Source of the DNA: GCA-2720865 sp047630275
GTDB taxonomy: Bacteria > Bdellovibrionota > Bacteriovoracia > Bacteriovoracales > Bacteriovoracaceae
Length of the DNA: 64,000 bases
Assembly: GCA_047630275.1 (NCBI GenBank)
Contig: JBLHVN010000003.1
Span: 496,001 to 560,000 of the forward strand
Reading direction: 5' to 3'
Below the pieces are notes generated by a model. That model was not told the DNA's origin. It saw only the letters and a list, made by a program, of their open reading frames with translations, and searched no databases. How positions within the stretch are numbered: the first letter of the stretch is position 1; the number at the start of each line of letters is the position of its first letter. Positions 33,596 to 42,348 of this stretch are shown piece after piece. A program made the position numbers and the translations under genes.

Positions 33596-34618
33596 ATGCA
33601 AGCAGCACTTTTTTTAGCATTTACAATTATTTTAGCGGCCAATGCCTGGGGGATGGAAGTTCCTGCTTGGGGTGGCGATCTTCGTTATAGAAATGAGAGG
33701 ATCGATGAAGATTCAAAAGACTCTCGTTTTAGAAACAGAATCCGCGCCCGCTTAACACTAAAAGGTGAAGTCCAAGATGAACTTAGCTATTCTTTTAGAT
33801 TAGCTAGTGGCTCTACGGATCCTGTTTCATCTAATCAATCTCTAGATTCAGGATTCTCAACTAAAGGGATCAACCTAGACCTAGCTTACCTAACTTATCA
33901 AACAAAGCTGGCCCGGGTCATGGCGGGGAAAATGAAGAACCCTTTTGTGAAGCCAGGTAAGACTGAATTGATATGGGATGGAGATTTAAGCCCAGAAGGT
34001 ATCGCCGTTCATCTTCCCTTTCATATGTTCTTTGCCAACCTTGGTTATTTCTTTACTGAAGAGAGAAGTACAGCGCCAGATTCAACTCTTCATGGCGCTC
34101 AGGTAGGTATAAATCATAAGGATGACTTCTTTGGAATTATCTTCGGCCTCTCTTATTATGACTATCTAAGGTTAAGAGGCGAGTCTCCCTTATTTGATTC
34201 AACTGACTCATTTGGAAATTCGACCGTTGCTGGGAACTATAAGCATGACTTTAACCTAGCTGAAGCGTTCCTAGAGGTTAACTTGAAGACAAAGCTACCC
34301 CTGAGTTTTTTCGCGGACTTTGTTAAAAATACGGAAGGCGGGAAGGACGACACCGCTTATCTAGTAGGCCTAAGCTTAGGTAAAAAGATTAAGTTCTCTT
34401 ATAACTACAGAGAAGTTGAAAAAGACGCCGTTCTTGGAGCCTTTACAGATTCAGATTTCGCCGGTGGTGGCACTGATGGAAAAGGACATGAGCTGGGTCT
34501 TTCTTATAGTCCTAGTAAAAAGACAAAGTTTGGATTTAGTCATTTTATGAATAAGACGCTTGTGACTAACGGCAAAGACTATCAAAGAAGCATGTTAGAC
34601 TTTTCCTTGAAGTTCTAA
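33596..34618 (+). CDS. Porin of the OprO/P type, probably for phosphate
   Basis: About 340 residues from ATG 33596 with CAGGAGAG upstream; the frame extends to 33566 but the shorter form begins with a proper signal peptide (LAFTIILAANAWG). The rest is a beta-barrel pattern ending in SMLDFSLKF (C-terminal Phe). DLRYRNERIDEDSKDSRFRNRIRARL is the start of the putative-porin (Porin_5/OprP-like) family. It lies directly opposite the pst-pho genes, which suggests that it admits phosphate or polyphosphate. A TTCTAACA at 33515 weakly resembles half of the candidate PHO box at 39028. Confidence 0.75.
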   Translation: MQAALFLAFTIILAANAWGMEVPAWGGDLRYRNERIDEDSKDSRFRNRIRARLTLKGEVQDELSYSFRLASGSTDPVSSNQSLDSGFSTKGINLDLAYLTYQTKLARVMAGKMKNPFVKPGKTELIWDGDLSPEGIAVHLPFHMFFANLGYFFTEERSTAPDSTLHGAQVGINHKDDFFGIIFGLSYYDYLRLRGESPLFDSTDSFGNSTVAGNYKHDFNLAEAFLEVNLKTKLPLSFFADFVKNTEGGKDDTAYLVGLSLGKKIKFSYNYREVEKDAVLGAFTDSDFAGGGTDGKGHELGLSYSPSKKTKFGFSHFMNKTLVTNGKDYQRSMLDFSLKF

Positions 34619-34631
34619 TAAGTAGAATATT

Positions 34632-34659
34632 GAGGTGGTCTCAATCAAGAGGCCACCTC
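34632..34659. terminator. Hairpin between porin and pho genes
   Basis: GAGGTGGTC and GGCCACCTC pair in 9 positions (one G-T) around a 10-nt loop, then TTTAG. It separates two converging transcription units and probably ends both. Confidence 0.6.
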
Positions 34660-34665
34660 TTTAGA

Positions 34666-34827
34666 CTAAGGATAAAAGATTAAAGATTCAGTAACACGCC
34701 TCTCCCCTAAGCTCTCATTTCCAAAGGGAAGAAACTCAAAATCGAAGTCCTCCCTCTCCATAAAAGTCATATAAGTAAGATAGATAAGATTGGTGATAAA
34801 GCCAAAAAGCAGCCTAAGAAATTTCAT
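34666..34827 (-). CDS. 53-residue membrane ORF after phoU
   Basis: A short ORF (ATG 34827, stop 34666) with an excellent ribosome site GGGAGG 5 nt before ATG. The product is MKFLRLLFGFITNLIYLTYM followed by an acidic half (EREDFDFEFLPFGNESL). It is one membrane helix with a charged tail. It lies 79 nt downstream of phoU on the same strand, between it and a hairpin, so it is likely the last gene of the pst-phoU transcript. No known small protein matches; coding status rests on the ribosome site and composition. Confidence 0.5.
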   Translation of the reverse strand: MKFLRLLFGFITNLIYLTYMTFMEREDFDFEFLPFGNESLGERRVTESLIFYP

Positions 34828-34906
34828 GAAACCTCCCACGAGTTATTCTTAGGCTTAGATTAGCTGAGCTTCTCTTACAATTGATGAGGGCCTTATTAGG
34901 AATTGA

Positions 34907-35581
34907 TTAAGAATCCCAGCCTTGAAAATCGGGGTCGTGACGGACAATCTTACCATTCACCATATAGATAACGTCTTCAGCGATATTGGTTGTATAATCG
35001 GCAATCCGCTCTAAGCAACGTGAGATGGCTAAGTATTGAATTAGGCATTCTACATCTTCAGGAGATTCCTTAATCCTTTTAAAGACCATGGTGTACATTT
35101 CTTTATTGATGGCATCGACCTCTTGATCATCGAGGATGATCTGTTGAGCTGCTTCGTCGTCCATGTTAATAAGTGCATCGATCGCCCTTTTAAGCATTGA
35201 ATGAGTCTTTGAGGCCATTGTTTTAAAGTCAAAAGGGGCCTTGATCTCTGGGCGCTTTGTTAAGTAATATCCTCTTTCTGCAATATTAACTGATAAGTCA
35301 CCAATCCTCTCTAGGTCATTATTCATTTTAAGAGCGCCTACAAGATAGCGTAGATCAATGGCCACTGGCTGATGAAGAGCAAAGATCTTTAAACAATCTT
35401 CTTCAATCTCAACTTCTAATTCATCAATTAAATGATCTTGCTCAAAGGCCTCTTTAGCTAGGGACTTGTCGCGAGTTTCAAAAGAACGCATAGCCTTTTC
35501 AAGCCCTTCTTCCACCATACCGGTTAAAGATAACAGTTTTGACTTAAGCTTTTCCATTTCAACATCTAAGTGTTTACTCAT
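34907..35581 (-). CDS. phoU: Phosphate signalling protein PhoU
   Basis: A 224-residue protein, two PhoU repeats of three-helix bundles. Characteristic stretches are FALHQPVAIDLRYLVGALKMNNDLERIGDLSVNIAERG and, in the second repeat, IQYLAISRCLERIADYTTNIAEDVIYMVNG, each with the E/D-R-(I)-(A/G)-D metal cluster. It links PstSCAB activity to PhoR and limits phosphate import. It starts 8 nt after pstB. Confidence 0.95.
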   Translation of the reverse strand: MSKHLDVEMEKLKSKLLSLTGMVEEGLEKAMRSFETRDKSLAKEAFEQDHLIDELEVEIEEDCLKIFALHQPVAIDLRYLVGALKMNNDLERIGDLSVNIAERGYYLTKRPEIKAPFDFKTMASKTHSMLKRAIDALINMDDEAAQQIILDDQEVDAINKEMYTMVFKRIKESPEDVECLIQYLAISRCLERIADYTTNIAEDVIYMVNGKIVRHDPDFQGWDS

Positions 35582-35589
35582 AAATTCTC

Positions 35590-36339
35590 CTACCCAAAAC
35601 GACCAGTAATATAGTCTTCAGTTTTCTTTTCTCTTGGATTTGTAAATATTCCATCAGTCTCGCCATATTCGATTAACTCCCCTTCATAGAAAAAGGCGGT
35701 ATAGTCGCTAACTCGAGCTGCTTGCTGCATATTATGGGTCACAATGGCGATTGAATACTCTTCTCTAAGGTCATTGATTAAGTCTTCAATTCTAATGGTA
35801 GACCTAGGGTCTAAGGCAGAACATGGTTCATCCATTAAGATAACCTCAGGTTTCATAGCAACCGTCCTTGCGATACAAAGCCTTTGCTGTTGTCCACCAG
35901 AGAGGTCTAGGGCCGAATCATGAAGACGGTCCTTAACTTCGTCCCAAAGGGCAGCAGAGCGCAGTGAAGACTCAACGAGTTCATCATAATTAACTTTATG
36001 ACCATGAATCTTAGGTCCCCAAATAATATTATTGTAGATTGATTTGGGAAAAGGGTTTGGTTTTTGAAAGACCATTCCTATCCTAGTTCTCACTTCCATA
36101 GGATCTGACTTTAAAACATTTCGCCCTTCAAAGTTGATCTCTCCGTTCATACTAAAACTAGGAACAAAGTCATTCATTCTATTAAGTGATCTTAAAAGAG
36201 TTGATTTCCCACAACCTGAAGGCCCAATAATGGCGGTCACTTTGTTCTTTAAGATATCCAAACTCACGTCAAAGACAGCTTGCTTCTCGCCGTAAAAGAT
36301 ATTTAAGTTTCGGCAGGTCATGATTGTTTCTTGATTCAT
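35590..36339 (-). CDS. pstB: Phosphate ABC transporter ATP-binding protein
   Basis: A 249-residue ABC ATPase. Walker A is GPSGCGKST, the PstB-specific VFQKPNPFPKSIYNNI follows, then the signature LSGGQQQRLCIARTVA and Walker B VILMDEPCSALDP. Start overlaps the pstA stop in ATGA. It supplies ATP power for high-affinity phosphate uptake. Confidence 0.96.
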   Translation of the reverse strand: MNQETIMTCRNLNIFYGEKQAVFDVSLDILKNKVTAIIGPSGCGKSTLLRSLNRMNDFVPSFSMNGEINFEGRNVLKSDPMEVRTRIGMVFQKPNPFPKSIYNNIIWGPKIHGHKVNYDELVESSLRSAALWDEVKDRLHDSALDLSGGQQQRLCIARTVAMKPEVILMDEPCSALDPRSTIRIEDLINDLREEYSIAIVTHNMQQAARVSDYTAFFYEGELIEYGETDGIFTNPREKKTEDYITGRFG

Positions 36340-37196
36340 AATTTTACCTTTTTACTGGCACGTTGGCGGATCATCACGGCGATAAAGTTCATGCTCATCA
36401 TAACAGCTAGTAGAACAATGATTCCCCCCGCTGCGAGGTAATGAAACTCTTCGTTAGGCCTACTTGCCCAGTTATATATTTGAAGAGGAAGAACAGTGAA
36501 CTCATCCATTACTGATTCTGGTGTATAAGAAATATAAGTTAGGGCTCCAACAATAATAAGTGGAGCCGTTTCCCCTATTGCGCGGGAAAGGGCCAAGATC
36601 ACTCCTGTTAAGATCCCCGGTAGGGCAATAGGAAGCACATGCCAAAAAACCACTTGGTACTTACTAGCTCCTAGAGCATAGGCTCCAAATCGAATAGCGT
36701 CAGGCACGGCCTTAATGGCCTCCCTACTTGAAACGATAATCACGGGCATAATGAGAAGAGTTAAGGTTAAGGCCCCTGACAGAAGGCTCCTATCGAGCCC
36801 AAAGTATCTTACAAAAACAGTAAGACCTAAGAGTCCGTAAACAATCGATGGAACCCCAGCTAGGTTGGCCACATTGATTTCAATGATCTTTCCAATCTTT
36901 CCACCAATTTTATACTCTTCAAGAAATAGGGCCGAAAGAACTCCAATTGGAATAGAGATACAAGCTGTTAAGGAAATTAACCAAATAGTTCCCCAAATCC
37001 CGGCCTTAATTCCAGCTTTATGAGGGAAACGAGATGGCCAATTAGTGATAAAATCCCAACTTAAGTATTTATGACCCGTCATGGTTATGTGAAAAAGAAG
37101 AACCACAAGTATTAAAACAGAAAAGAATGTCAGCGAGAAACATACTGCTCTAAATATCTTCTCTTTTCTTTTTCTAGAGGCAAATTTATCTATCAT
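36336..37196 (-). CDS. pstA: Phosphate ABC transporter permease PstA
   Basis: A 286-residue inner-membrane permease with six helices. The ABC-permease loop is ALGASKYQVVFWHVLPIALPGILTGVILALSRAIGETAPLI. Overlaps both neighbours by 4 nt (ATGA). Forms the channel with PstC. Confidence 0.94.
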   Translation of the reverse strand: MIDKFASRKRKEKIFRAVCFSLTFFSVLILVVLLFHITMTGHKYLSWDFITNWPSRFPHKAGIKAGIWGTIWLISLTACISIPIGVLSALFLEEYKIGGKIGKIIEINVANLAGVPSIVYGLLGLTVFVRYFGLDRSLLSGALTLTLLIMPVIIVSSREAIKAVPDAIRFGAYALGASKYQVVFWHVLPIALPGILTGVILALSRAIGETAPLIIVGALTYISYTPESVMDEFTVLPLQIYNWASRPNEEFHYLAAGGIIVLLAVMMSMNFIAVMIRQRASKKVKL

Positions 37197-38080
37197 TTTT
37201 TACTCCTTCTATAGCGAAAGAGGATGCTTTGGCCTACGACGTTCATTGTTAGTGTTATTAAGAAGAGAAGTGAGCCTACAGCAAAACAGGTTTTATATTC
37301 GATCCCACCCTGTGGAGTATCTCCTAAGCTGACCTGCACTATATAGGCCGTCATTGTTTGAATTGATTGCAAAGGGCTAAAAGTAAATTGTGCATTAGCA
37401 CCAGAGGCTAAAGTAACGGCCATGGTCTCCCCGATAGCACGAGAGAGGGCCAGGATAAAAGCGGCTAAGATTCGGCTGGCTGAATATGGAATAATAACCT
37501 GTCCAATAACTTCAAAAGAGGTAGCGCCCAATGCAAAACCGCCCTCTTTAAGGGCCTTAGGAGTTGATTGAAAAGCATCATCGCAAAGGGAGGCCACCAT
37601 AGGAAGAACCATGATTCCAACTACGATAGCTCCAGAGGCTGCGTTAAAGACTTCCGTTTGAGGAAGAATCGTTTTTAAAAGAGGAGTGATAAAGGTTAGA
37701 GCAAAATAACCATAAACAATTGTGGGAATCCCGGCTAAGACTTCAAGCACGGGTTTAATAATCGCCCTCATTTTTAAAGAGCTAAATTCACTTAGGTAAA
37801 CCGCTGTCGTAATACCAACAGGTAAAGCAATAAAGGCAGAGCCCAGCATGATCATCCCTGTCCCACTGACAAGAGGAAGCACGCCAAAAGATTTAGGTTC
37901 TAATAACGGAGTCCATCTTGTTCCAAACAAAAACTCCGTAAGTGAAACCTCTTCGAAAAAGGGAATTGTCTCACTCCCAAGAACCAGAACAATCCCTACA
38001 GTAGTGATCAAAGTAACAAGGGCGCACGAACCTAATACGCCCCTAACTAAGAATTCAATTATCTTTACTCTTGAAGTCAT
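37193..38080 (-). CDS. pstC: Phosphate ABC transporter permease PstC
   Basis: A 295-residue six-helix permease. Diagnostic stretches are FGVLPLVSGTGMIMLGSAFIALPVG, the EAA-type loop ALGATSFEVIGQVIIPYSASRILAAFILALSRAIGETMAV, and a C-terminal helix. It starts 3 nt after the pstS stop. Confidence 0.94.
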   Translation of the reverse strand: MTSRVKIIEFLVRGVLGSCALVTLITTVGIVLVLGSETIPFFEEVSLTEFLFGTRWTPLLEPKSFGVLPLVSGTGMIMLGSAFIALPVGITTAVYLSEFSSLKMRAIIKPVLEVLAGIPTIVYGYFALTFITPLLKTILPQTEVFNAASGAIVVGIMVLPMVASLCDDAFQSTPKALKEGGFALGATSFEVIGQVIIPYSASRILAAFILALSRAIGETMAVTLASGANAQFTFSPLQSIQTMTAYIVQVSLGDTPQGGIEYKTCFAVGSLLFLITLTMNVVGQSILFRYRRSKK

Positions 38081-38083
38081 TGA

Positions 38084-38962
38084 TTAAAACTTTTTTAGTT
38101 GTTCTTTATACATCTCATCAGTTAACGGAACATAACCAACTTCACTCACCAAGCCTGAAGCTGAATTAATATAGAAATCAACAAAGGCCTTAACTTCAGG
38201 ACGCTTATAAGATGCTTTATTGACATAAATAAAGATTGGCCTTGAAAGTGGCTTGTATGAACCATTATTAATAGTTTTCATATCAGGAGCTACTCCATCA
38301 ATAGCAACGGCCTGAAGTTTTTTCTTATTTTCTTTGTAATAAGCGTAACCAAAGAATCCAATGGCATCAATATCGCCAGCAACTCCACTGACCAAAACAT
38401 TGTCATCTTCAGATTTCATAAAATCAAAACGGCATTTGCCAGATTTTCCATTGATGGCCTTAGTAAAGTAATCAAAAGTCCCTGAATCAGTTCCTGGACC
38501 GTAGAGCTTAATCTTTCTATCGGGCCATGCTGAATTTAACTGTTTCCAAGTAGTGATCTTCGATCCAGCGTCCCAAAGCCTTCTAAGATCTTTCTTAGTC
38601 ATGTTCTTGGCCCAGGTATTATTGTTATTGATAACGACAGTGATCCCATCATAAGCGACGGCGATTACAGCGTAATCGACTTTATTCTTTGCGGCTTTAG
38701 ATTTTTCTTTATCTTTTATTGTACGGCTAGCATTGTTAATATCTATTTCACCTGTAGTGAATTTTTTAAATCCTCCACCTGTTCCAGAGACTCCTATGTT
38801 CACACGAACTCTTGGGTACTCGGCCCTGAACTCTTCTGCTATGGCTTCGGTTATTGGAAATACTGTAGAGGATCCATCGATGGATACCTTGCCTTTCATC
38901 TTTGAAGCTGCAAAAGCGTCGAGGGCAAGAAAGACTGTGGCAATAAGGAATAAATGTTTCAT
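38084..38962 (-). CDS. pstS: Phosphate-binding protein PstS
   Basis: A 292-residue periplasmic protein with signal peptide (to AFAAS). The phosphate site is IDGSSTVFPITEAIAEEF and VSGTGGGFKKF, with the later YGPGTDSGTFDYFTKAI. AGGAG is 6 nt before ATG. A tandem 7-bp repeat like a PHO box lies about 65-90 bp upstream, consistent with PhoB control. It is first of pstSCAB-phoU. Confidence 0.95.
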   Translation of the reverse strand: MKHLFLIATVFLALDAFAASKMKGKVSIDGSSTVFPITEAIAEEFRAEYPRVRVNIGVSGTGGGFKKFTTGEIDINNASRTIKDKEKSKAAKNKVDYAVIAVAYDGITVVINNNNTWAKNMTKKDLRRLWDAGSKITTWKQLNSAWPDRKIKLYGPGTDSGTFDYFTKAINGKSGKCRFDFMKSEDDNVLVSGVAGDIDAIGFFGYAYYKENKKKLQAVAIDGVAPDMKTINNGSYKPLSRPIFIYVNKASYKRPEVKAFVDFYINSASGLVSEVGYVPLTDEMYKEQLKKF

Positions 38963-39027
38963 GTTGCTTCTCCTAAAAGCTAATTCTTAAATTGGGGCAA
39001 ATATACCAAAAGAGGGCATCTGATCCA

Positions 39028-39054
39028 CGTTAGGAAACTGTTAGGAAGGTTAGA
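39028..39054 (-). promoter_or_regulatory. PHO-box-like tandem repeat upstream of pstS
   Basis: Read on the minus strand: CCTAACA, four bases, CCTAACG, preceded by a weaker TCTAACC. Two 7-bp direct repeats with a 4-bp spacer is the known geometry of PhoB sites (11-bp period), although the letters differ from the enteric CTGTCAT. It lies between phoR and pstS, 65-90 bp before the pstS start, with a TTTGGTATATTT stretch between. Confidence 0.6.
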
Positions 39055-39064
39055 AATCAAATAG

Positions 39065-40819
39065 CTAGATAATGATTGAGAAGGTTGAGCCTTCTCCTGG
39101 CCTAGAAATAACGGCCTCTCGGCCCCCATGAGCGCGAGCAATATGCTTAACAATAGCAAGGCCTATGCCTGAGCCCCCAAGTTCCTTAGAACGGGCTTTA
39201 TCTACGGAATAGAAGCGTTCAAAGAGGCGCTCTAAGTGTTCATGAGCGATCCCTGGCCCCTGGTCTTTGACCTCAATACTAATGGCCCCTTCAAGGCTCC
39301 TAGCACTGATTAAAATCGATGAATTCTCTGGAGAATATTTGATGGCGTTGTCTATAAGATTTACAAGCCCTTGCTGCAAGAGGCTCTGATTAAGCTTGGC
39401 CGAAAGGTTTTCTTCAAGATTGACCTCAATCTTAATCCCTTTCTTTTCCGCCCTTTCTTTACAGATATCAACAGCACTATGAATCAAAGGCCTGACTTCT
39501 TGCCATTCAAATTCAAGGCTTCCTGTTTCTATTTGAGAGAGTTTTAAGAGGTCTTCTACAATATGACCTAATCGGCTGGCCTGCCTATTGATGATTCCCA
39601 TGAACTTATCTCTAGTTTCATCGTCTTCAACTTTCCCATCACAAAGAGTTTCTAAGTAACCTTGGATGGCCGTTATAGGCGTTCTTAATTCATGTGAGAT
39701 ATTAGAAACAAATTCTTTTCTATAACGTTCTAGAGTCTTAATTTCTGTTAGGTCATGAAAGACTAAGAAAGCCCCTAAAAGCTTTCCGTCATTGGCATAT
39801 AATGGACCACCAGTGACAATAAAGTAGCGCTCTCCCCCAAGGGTAAACTCTTCGTTGATAAAACTTTTTTCTTTTAGAATCTTATCAATAAAGTCATTGA
39901 TCTTAGGAATTCTAAAGACTTCAAGCAAGCTCTTCCCTCTAAAGATCACTTCAGGATCAAGATCCATAAAGGTTCTCATGGCCAAGTTTACTTGGAGTAG
40001 TTTTTTTTCAGGGTTCACAGAGAGAACTCCGTCGGCCATGGCCTTTAGGACGGCCTGTTGTTCAGATTCCCTTTCTTCAAGCTTGACGAGGTTCTCTTTT
40101 AATTGGGCCCCCATTCTTGAGACGTACTTACTTAGGCCTTGAACTTCTTCAGACTCAAGCATAGATAAGGGCACCTTCATATCTAGGTTCCCTTTTGAAA
40201 TGGCCCGGGCGGCTTTCAAAATGCTTCCCAGCGGAATACTCACTTTTAAAGCTGACCAGAAAAAGAAGAAAAAGCCGGTGATTGAAACAAGGGCGGCAAT
40301 GATAAAGGAGCGCAGCTTAATCTTATTTAAATCACTTCTAACATAGTCTTCTCTAAGCCCCACTCGTAAGATTCCATAAGTAATATCTCCACTTTTCAGA
40401 GGATGGGCCAAGATAAAGGTTTTCTTTTGATTATGATCGGCTTCTCTCAGATCGAAAGCATCAGAGCCTCTCATGGCCTCAATTACTTCAGGTTTATTAT
40501 CTTCAAGGCTCTCACTTGTTAATTCGACTTCTGAATCAGAGATAACCTTGCCTTTGCCATCTAAGATAGTAATCCAGAGATTCCCTCTACTTTTAAGTTT
40601 TTCTACCTCCGTTGCAAGCCTCTCTAAATTACCAGAAACGAGAGATTCAGAAATAGGGTCTTCTAAGTAATGAGTCTTCTCTTTTAATTCTTTAAAGACT
40701 CCTTCCCTAAAAGTTTCGAGTAAAAAGAATGAGAAGACAAAATAGATACAGATAAAAGTTATCGTTAAATAAAGAAGGGCCGTTGGGAATAGTTTCCAAA
40801 TAAGTTTTTTAGGTTTCAT
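39065..40819 (-). CDS. phoR: Phosphate sensor histidine kinase
   Basis: About 584 residues from ATG 40819, which has CAGGA upstream and starts MKPKKLIWKLFPTALLYL; the longer frame overlaps phoB without a ribosome site. There are two membrane helices around a periplasmic sensor of about 140 residues, HAMP (IPLGSILKAARAISKGNLDMKV), a PAS domain (AVLKAMADGVLSVNPE), the H-box FVSNISHELRTPITAIQGYL, and N, G1 and G2 boxes to GSGIGLAIVKHIARAHGG. The large extracytoplasmic region is unlike E. coli PhoR and more like the Gram-positive form. The gene lies 10 nt after phoB. Confidence 0.9.
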   Translation of the reverse strand: MKPKKLIWKLFPTALLYLTITFICIYFVFSFFLLETFREGVFKELKEKTHYLEDPISESLVSGNLERLATEVEKLKSRGNLWITILDGKGKVISDSEVELTSESLEDNKPEVIEAMRGSDAFDLREADHNQKKTFILAHPLKSGDITYGILRVGLREDYVRSDLNKIKLRSFIIAALVSITGFFFFFWSALKVSIPLGSILKAARAISKGNLDMKVPLSMLESEEVQGLSKYVSRMGAQLKENLVKLEERESEQQAVLKAMADGVLSVNPEKKLLQVNLAMRTFMDLDPEVIFRGKSLLEVFRIPKINDFIDKILKEKSFINEEFTLGGERYFIVTGGPLYANDGKLLGAFLVFHDLTEIKTLERYRKEFVSNISHELRTPITAIQGYLETLCDGKVEDDETRDKFMGIINRQASRLGHIVEDLLKLSQIETGSLEFEWQEVRPLIHSAVDICKERAEKKGIKIEVNLEENLSAKLNQSLLQQGLVNLIDNAIKYSPENSSILISARSLEGAISIEVKDQGPGIAHEHLERLFERFYSVDKARSKELGGSGIGLAIVKHIARAHGGREAVISRPGEGSTFSIII

Positions 40820-40829
40820 TCTATCCTGA

Positions 40830-41531
40830 TTATGACGAGGTTTCCTTAAAGCGGTAACCAACTCCTCTTACCGTTTCGATAAGATCTCCCTTAATGCCAA
40901 GCTTCTTTCGAAGGCCTACAATCTGAACGTCGACGCTTCTATCAGTCACGGCGTGATTATCACCTCTAATAGTGTCCACTATCTGACTTCTAGTAAAAAC
41001 CCAGCCTGCTTTCATCGAAAGCAAGGAGAGGATTTGAAATTCAGTAAAGGTTAAGGAAACTTCAACTTCATCAAGAAAGACTCTTCGCTTTGTTGAGTCA
41101 ATCTTTATGCCATAGATTTCAAAGACCTCTTCTTCTTTTGGCGGCTCAACCTTTCTTCGTCTTAAGACTGCCTTCACTCTCGCGATAACAACTTTAGGAG
41201 AGAAGGGTTTGATAATATAATCATCTGCCCCAAGCTCTAGGCCTTTGATAATATCTTCTTCATCGCCTTTAGCGGTCAACATGACAATACCAGTATTATC
41301 AAAGCTTTTATCGCTTCTAATATTTCGGCAAACTTCAAGTCCATCCATCTCTGGCATCATGATATCTAAGAGCATTAAGTCTGGCTTAATCGCCTTAGCT
41401 TTTTCTAAGGCCTCAGCCCCATTGGCGGCAGTTTCAACAATGAACTTTTCTTTAAAGAGGTTAAAATGAATAAGCTCTCTAATATCTTCTTCGTCTTCAG
41501 CAATAAGAATTTTGATTTTTGATGGATCCAT
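40830..41531 (-). CDS. phoB: Phosphate response regulator
   Basis: A 233-residue OmpR/PhoB-type regulator. The receiver has the acidic pair AEDEED, phosphorylated Asp in PDLMLLDIMMPEMDG and conserved Lys in YIIKPFSP. The winged helix ends VTDRSVDVQIVGLRKKLG and IETVRGVGYRF. First gene of phoBR; pstS follows on the same strand. It should bind the tandem repeat at 39028. Confidence 0.93.
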   Translation of the reverse strand: MDPSKIKILIAEDEEDIRELIHFNLFKEKFIVETAANGAEALEKAKAIKPDLMLLDIMMPEMDGLEVCRNIRSDKSFDNTGIVMLTAKGDEEDIIKGLELGADDYIIKPFSPKVVIARVKAVLRRRKVEPPKEEEVFEIYGIKIDSTKRRVFLDEVEVSLTFTEFQILSLLSMKAGWVFTRSQIVDTIRGDNHAVTDRSVDVQIVGLRKKLGIKGDLIETVRGVGYRFKETSS

Positions 41532-41598
41532 AAGCCTAGATAATCGCCTTTTAATACCTTTTGCAAGAGCTCTTAGATTCTGAACATAAAACTAACAA

Positions 41599-42273
41599 TT
41601 AGAAATCAATAACTAAGATCCCTTTAGCTGGGTCTTGTTCAGATTTGATTCTTTCATTAAAGCGCTCGCGCACTTCTTTATAACGGTTATAGGCCTCGTC
41701 CCCTAAGAGCTTTCTTAAGCGGTCATAATATTCATCAAGGACTTTTTTCTCAAAGATCTTCTCATCTTCACTAGGGCGGTAGGCATAGTTCTCACCATGC
41801 TTGGCCACCATCTGTTCATGATACTCTTGAAAAGCGGCCAGCTTCTCTTCTTCAAAGCCCTCACGAAGATCTTCGTATTGCTCCATGATCTCATTTGATA
41901 ACTGAAGCTCATTCTTGAAAAGTTGTTTTAATTGATCGGCCCAGTCTTCTTCAATCTTCTCAAAGTACTCTTCGAGCTCTTCCATCTCTTCTTCAGTGAG
42001 GGCCATTGTATTAGGGGCCTTATCACCATCAAGCTTAGAGAGGGGCTTATTATCTGAGGTTGATCCGGGGTTTGCTTCCTCTTTATCATCTTCTTCATTA
42101 TCACTTTTATTAAAGGGATCTCTTACGGATTTCTCTTCAACAAAAGGAGACTTCTCTACTTTTTGAGAAGCCTTAGTCTCAGAAGATTTATCGTCGTTAC
42201 TAGAACCTAGTCCTGAAAAATAGATGCCTACGCCGATAAGGACGACGACGGCTGCTGTGATTGCCCATTTCAT
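41599..42273 (-). CDS. Membrane-anchored acidic coiled-coil protein
   Basis: A 224-residue protein: N-terminal helix (WAITAAVVVLIGVGIYFSG), an acidic low-complexity linker (about 30-85), then a strongly helical Glu/Lys-rich C-terminal half (EMEELEEYFEKIEEDWADQLKQ and so on) that looks like a coiled coil. No family is recognised. It lies upstream of phoB on the same strand with 67 nt between; no evidence ties it to phosphate. Confidence 0.6.
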   Translation of the reverse strand: MKWAITAAVVVLIGVGIYFSGLGSSNDDKSSETKASQKVEKSPFVEEKSVRDPFNKSDNEEDDKEEANPGSTSDNKPLSKLDGDKAPNTMALTEEEMEELEEYFEKIEEDWADQLKQLFKNELQLSNEIMEQYEDLREGFEEEKLAAFQEYHEQMVAKHGENYAYRPSEDEKIFEKKVLDEYYDRLRKLLGDEAYNRYKEVRERFNERIKSEQDPAKGILVIDF

Positions 42274-42292
42274 AGGTAAAGTCTACGCCAAC

Positions 42293-42318
42293 AAAAAGGC
42301 CTCGTATAGAACGAGGCC
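42293..42318 (-). terminator. Intrinsic terminator of the repeat-protein gene
   Basis: On the minus strand, GGCCTCGT and ACGAGGCC form a perfect 8-bp stem with a 5-nt loop followed by TTTTT. It lies 30 nt after the stop of the gene at 42349. Confidence 0.88.
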
Positions 42319-42348
42319 AGATTTTATTCTTTAATTTATGCGTAGCTA

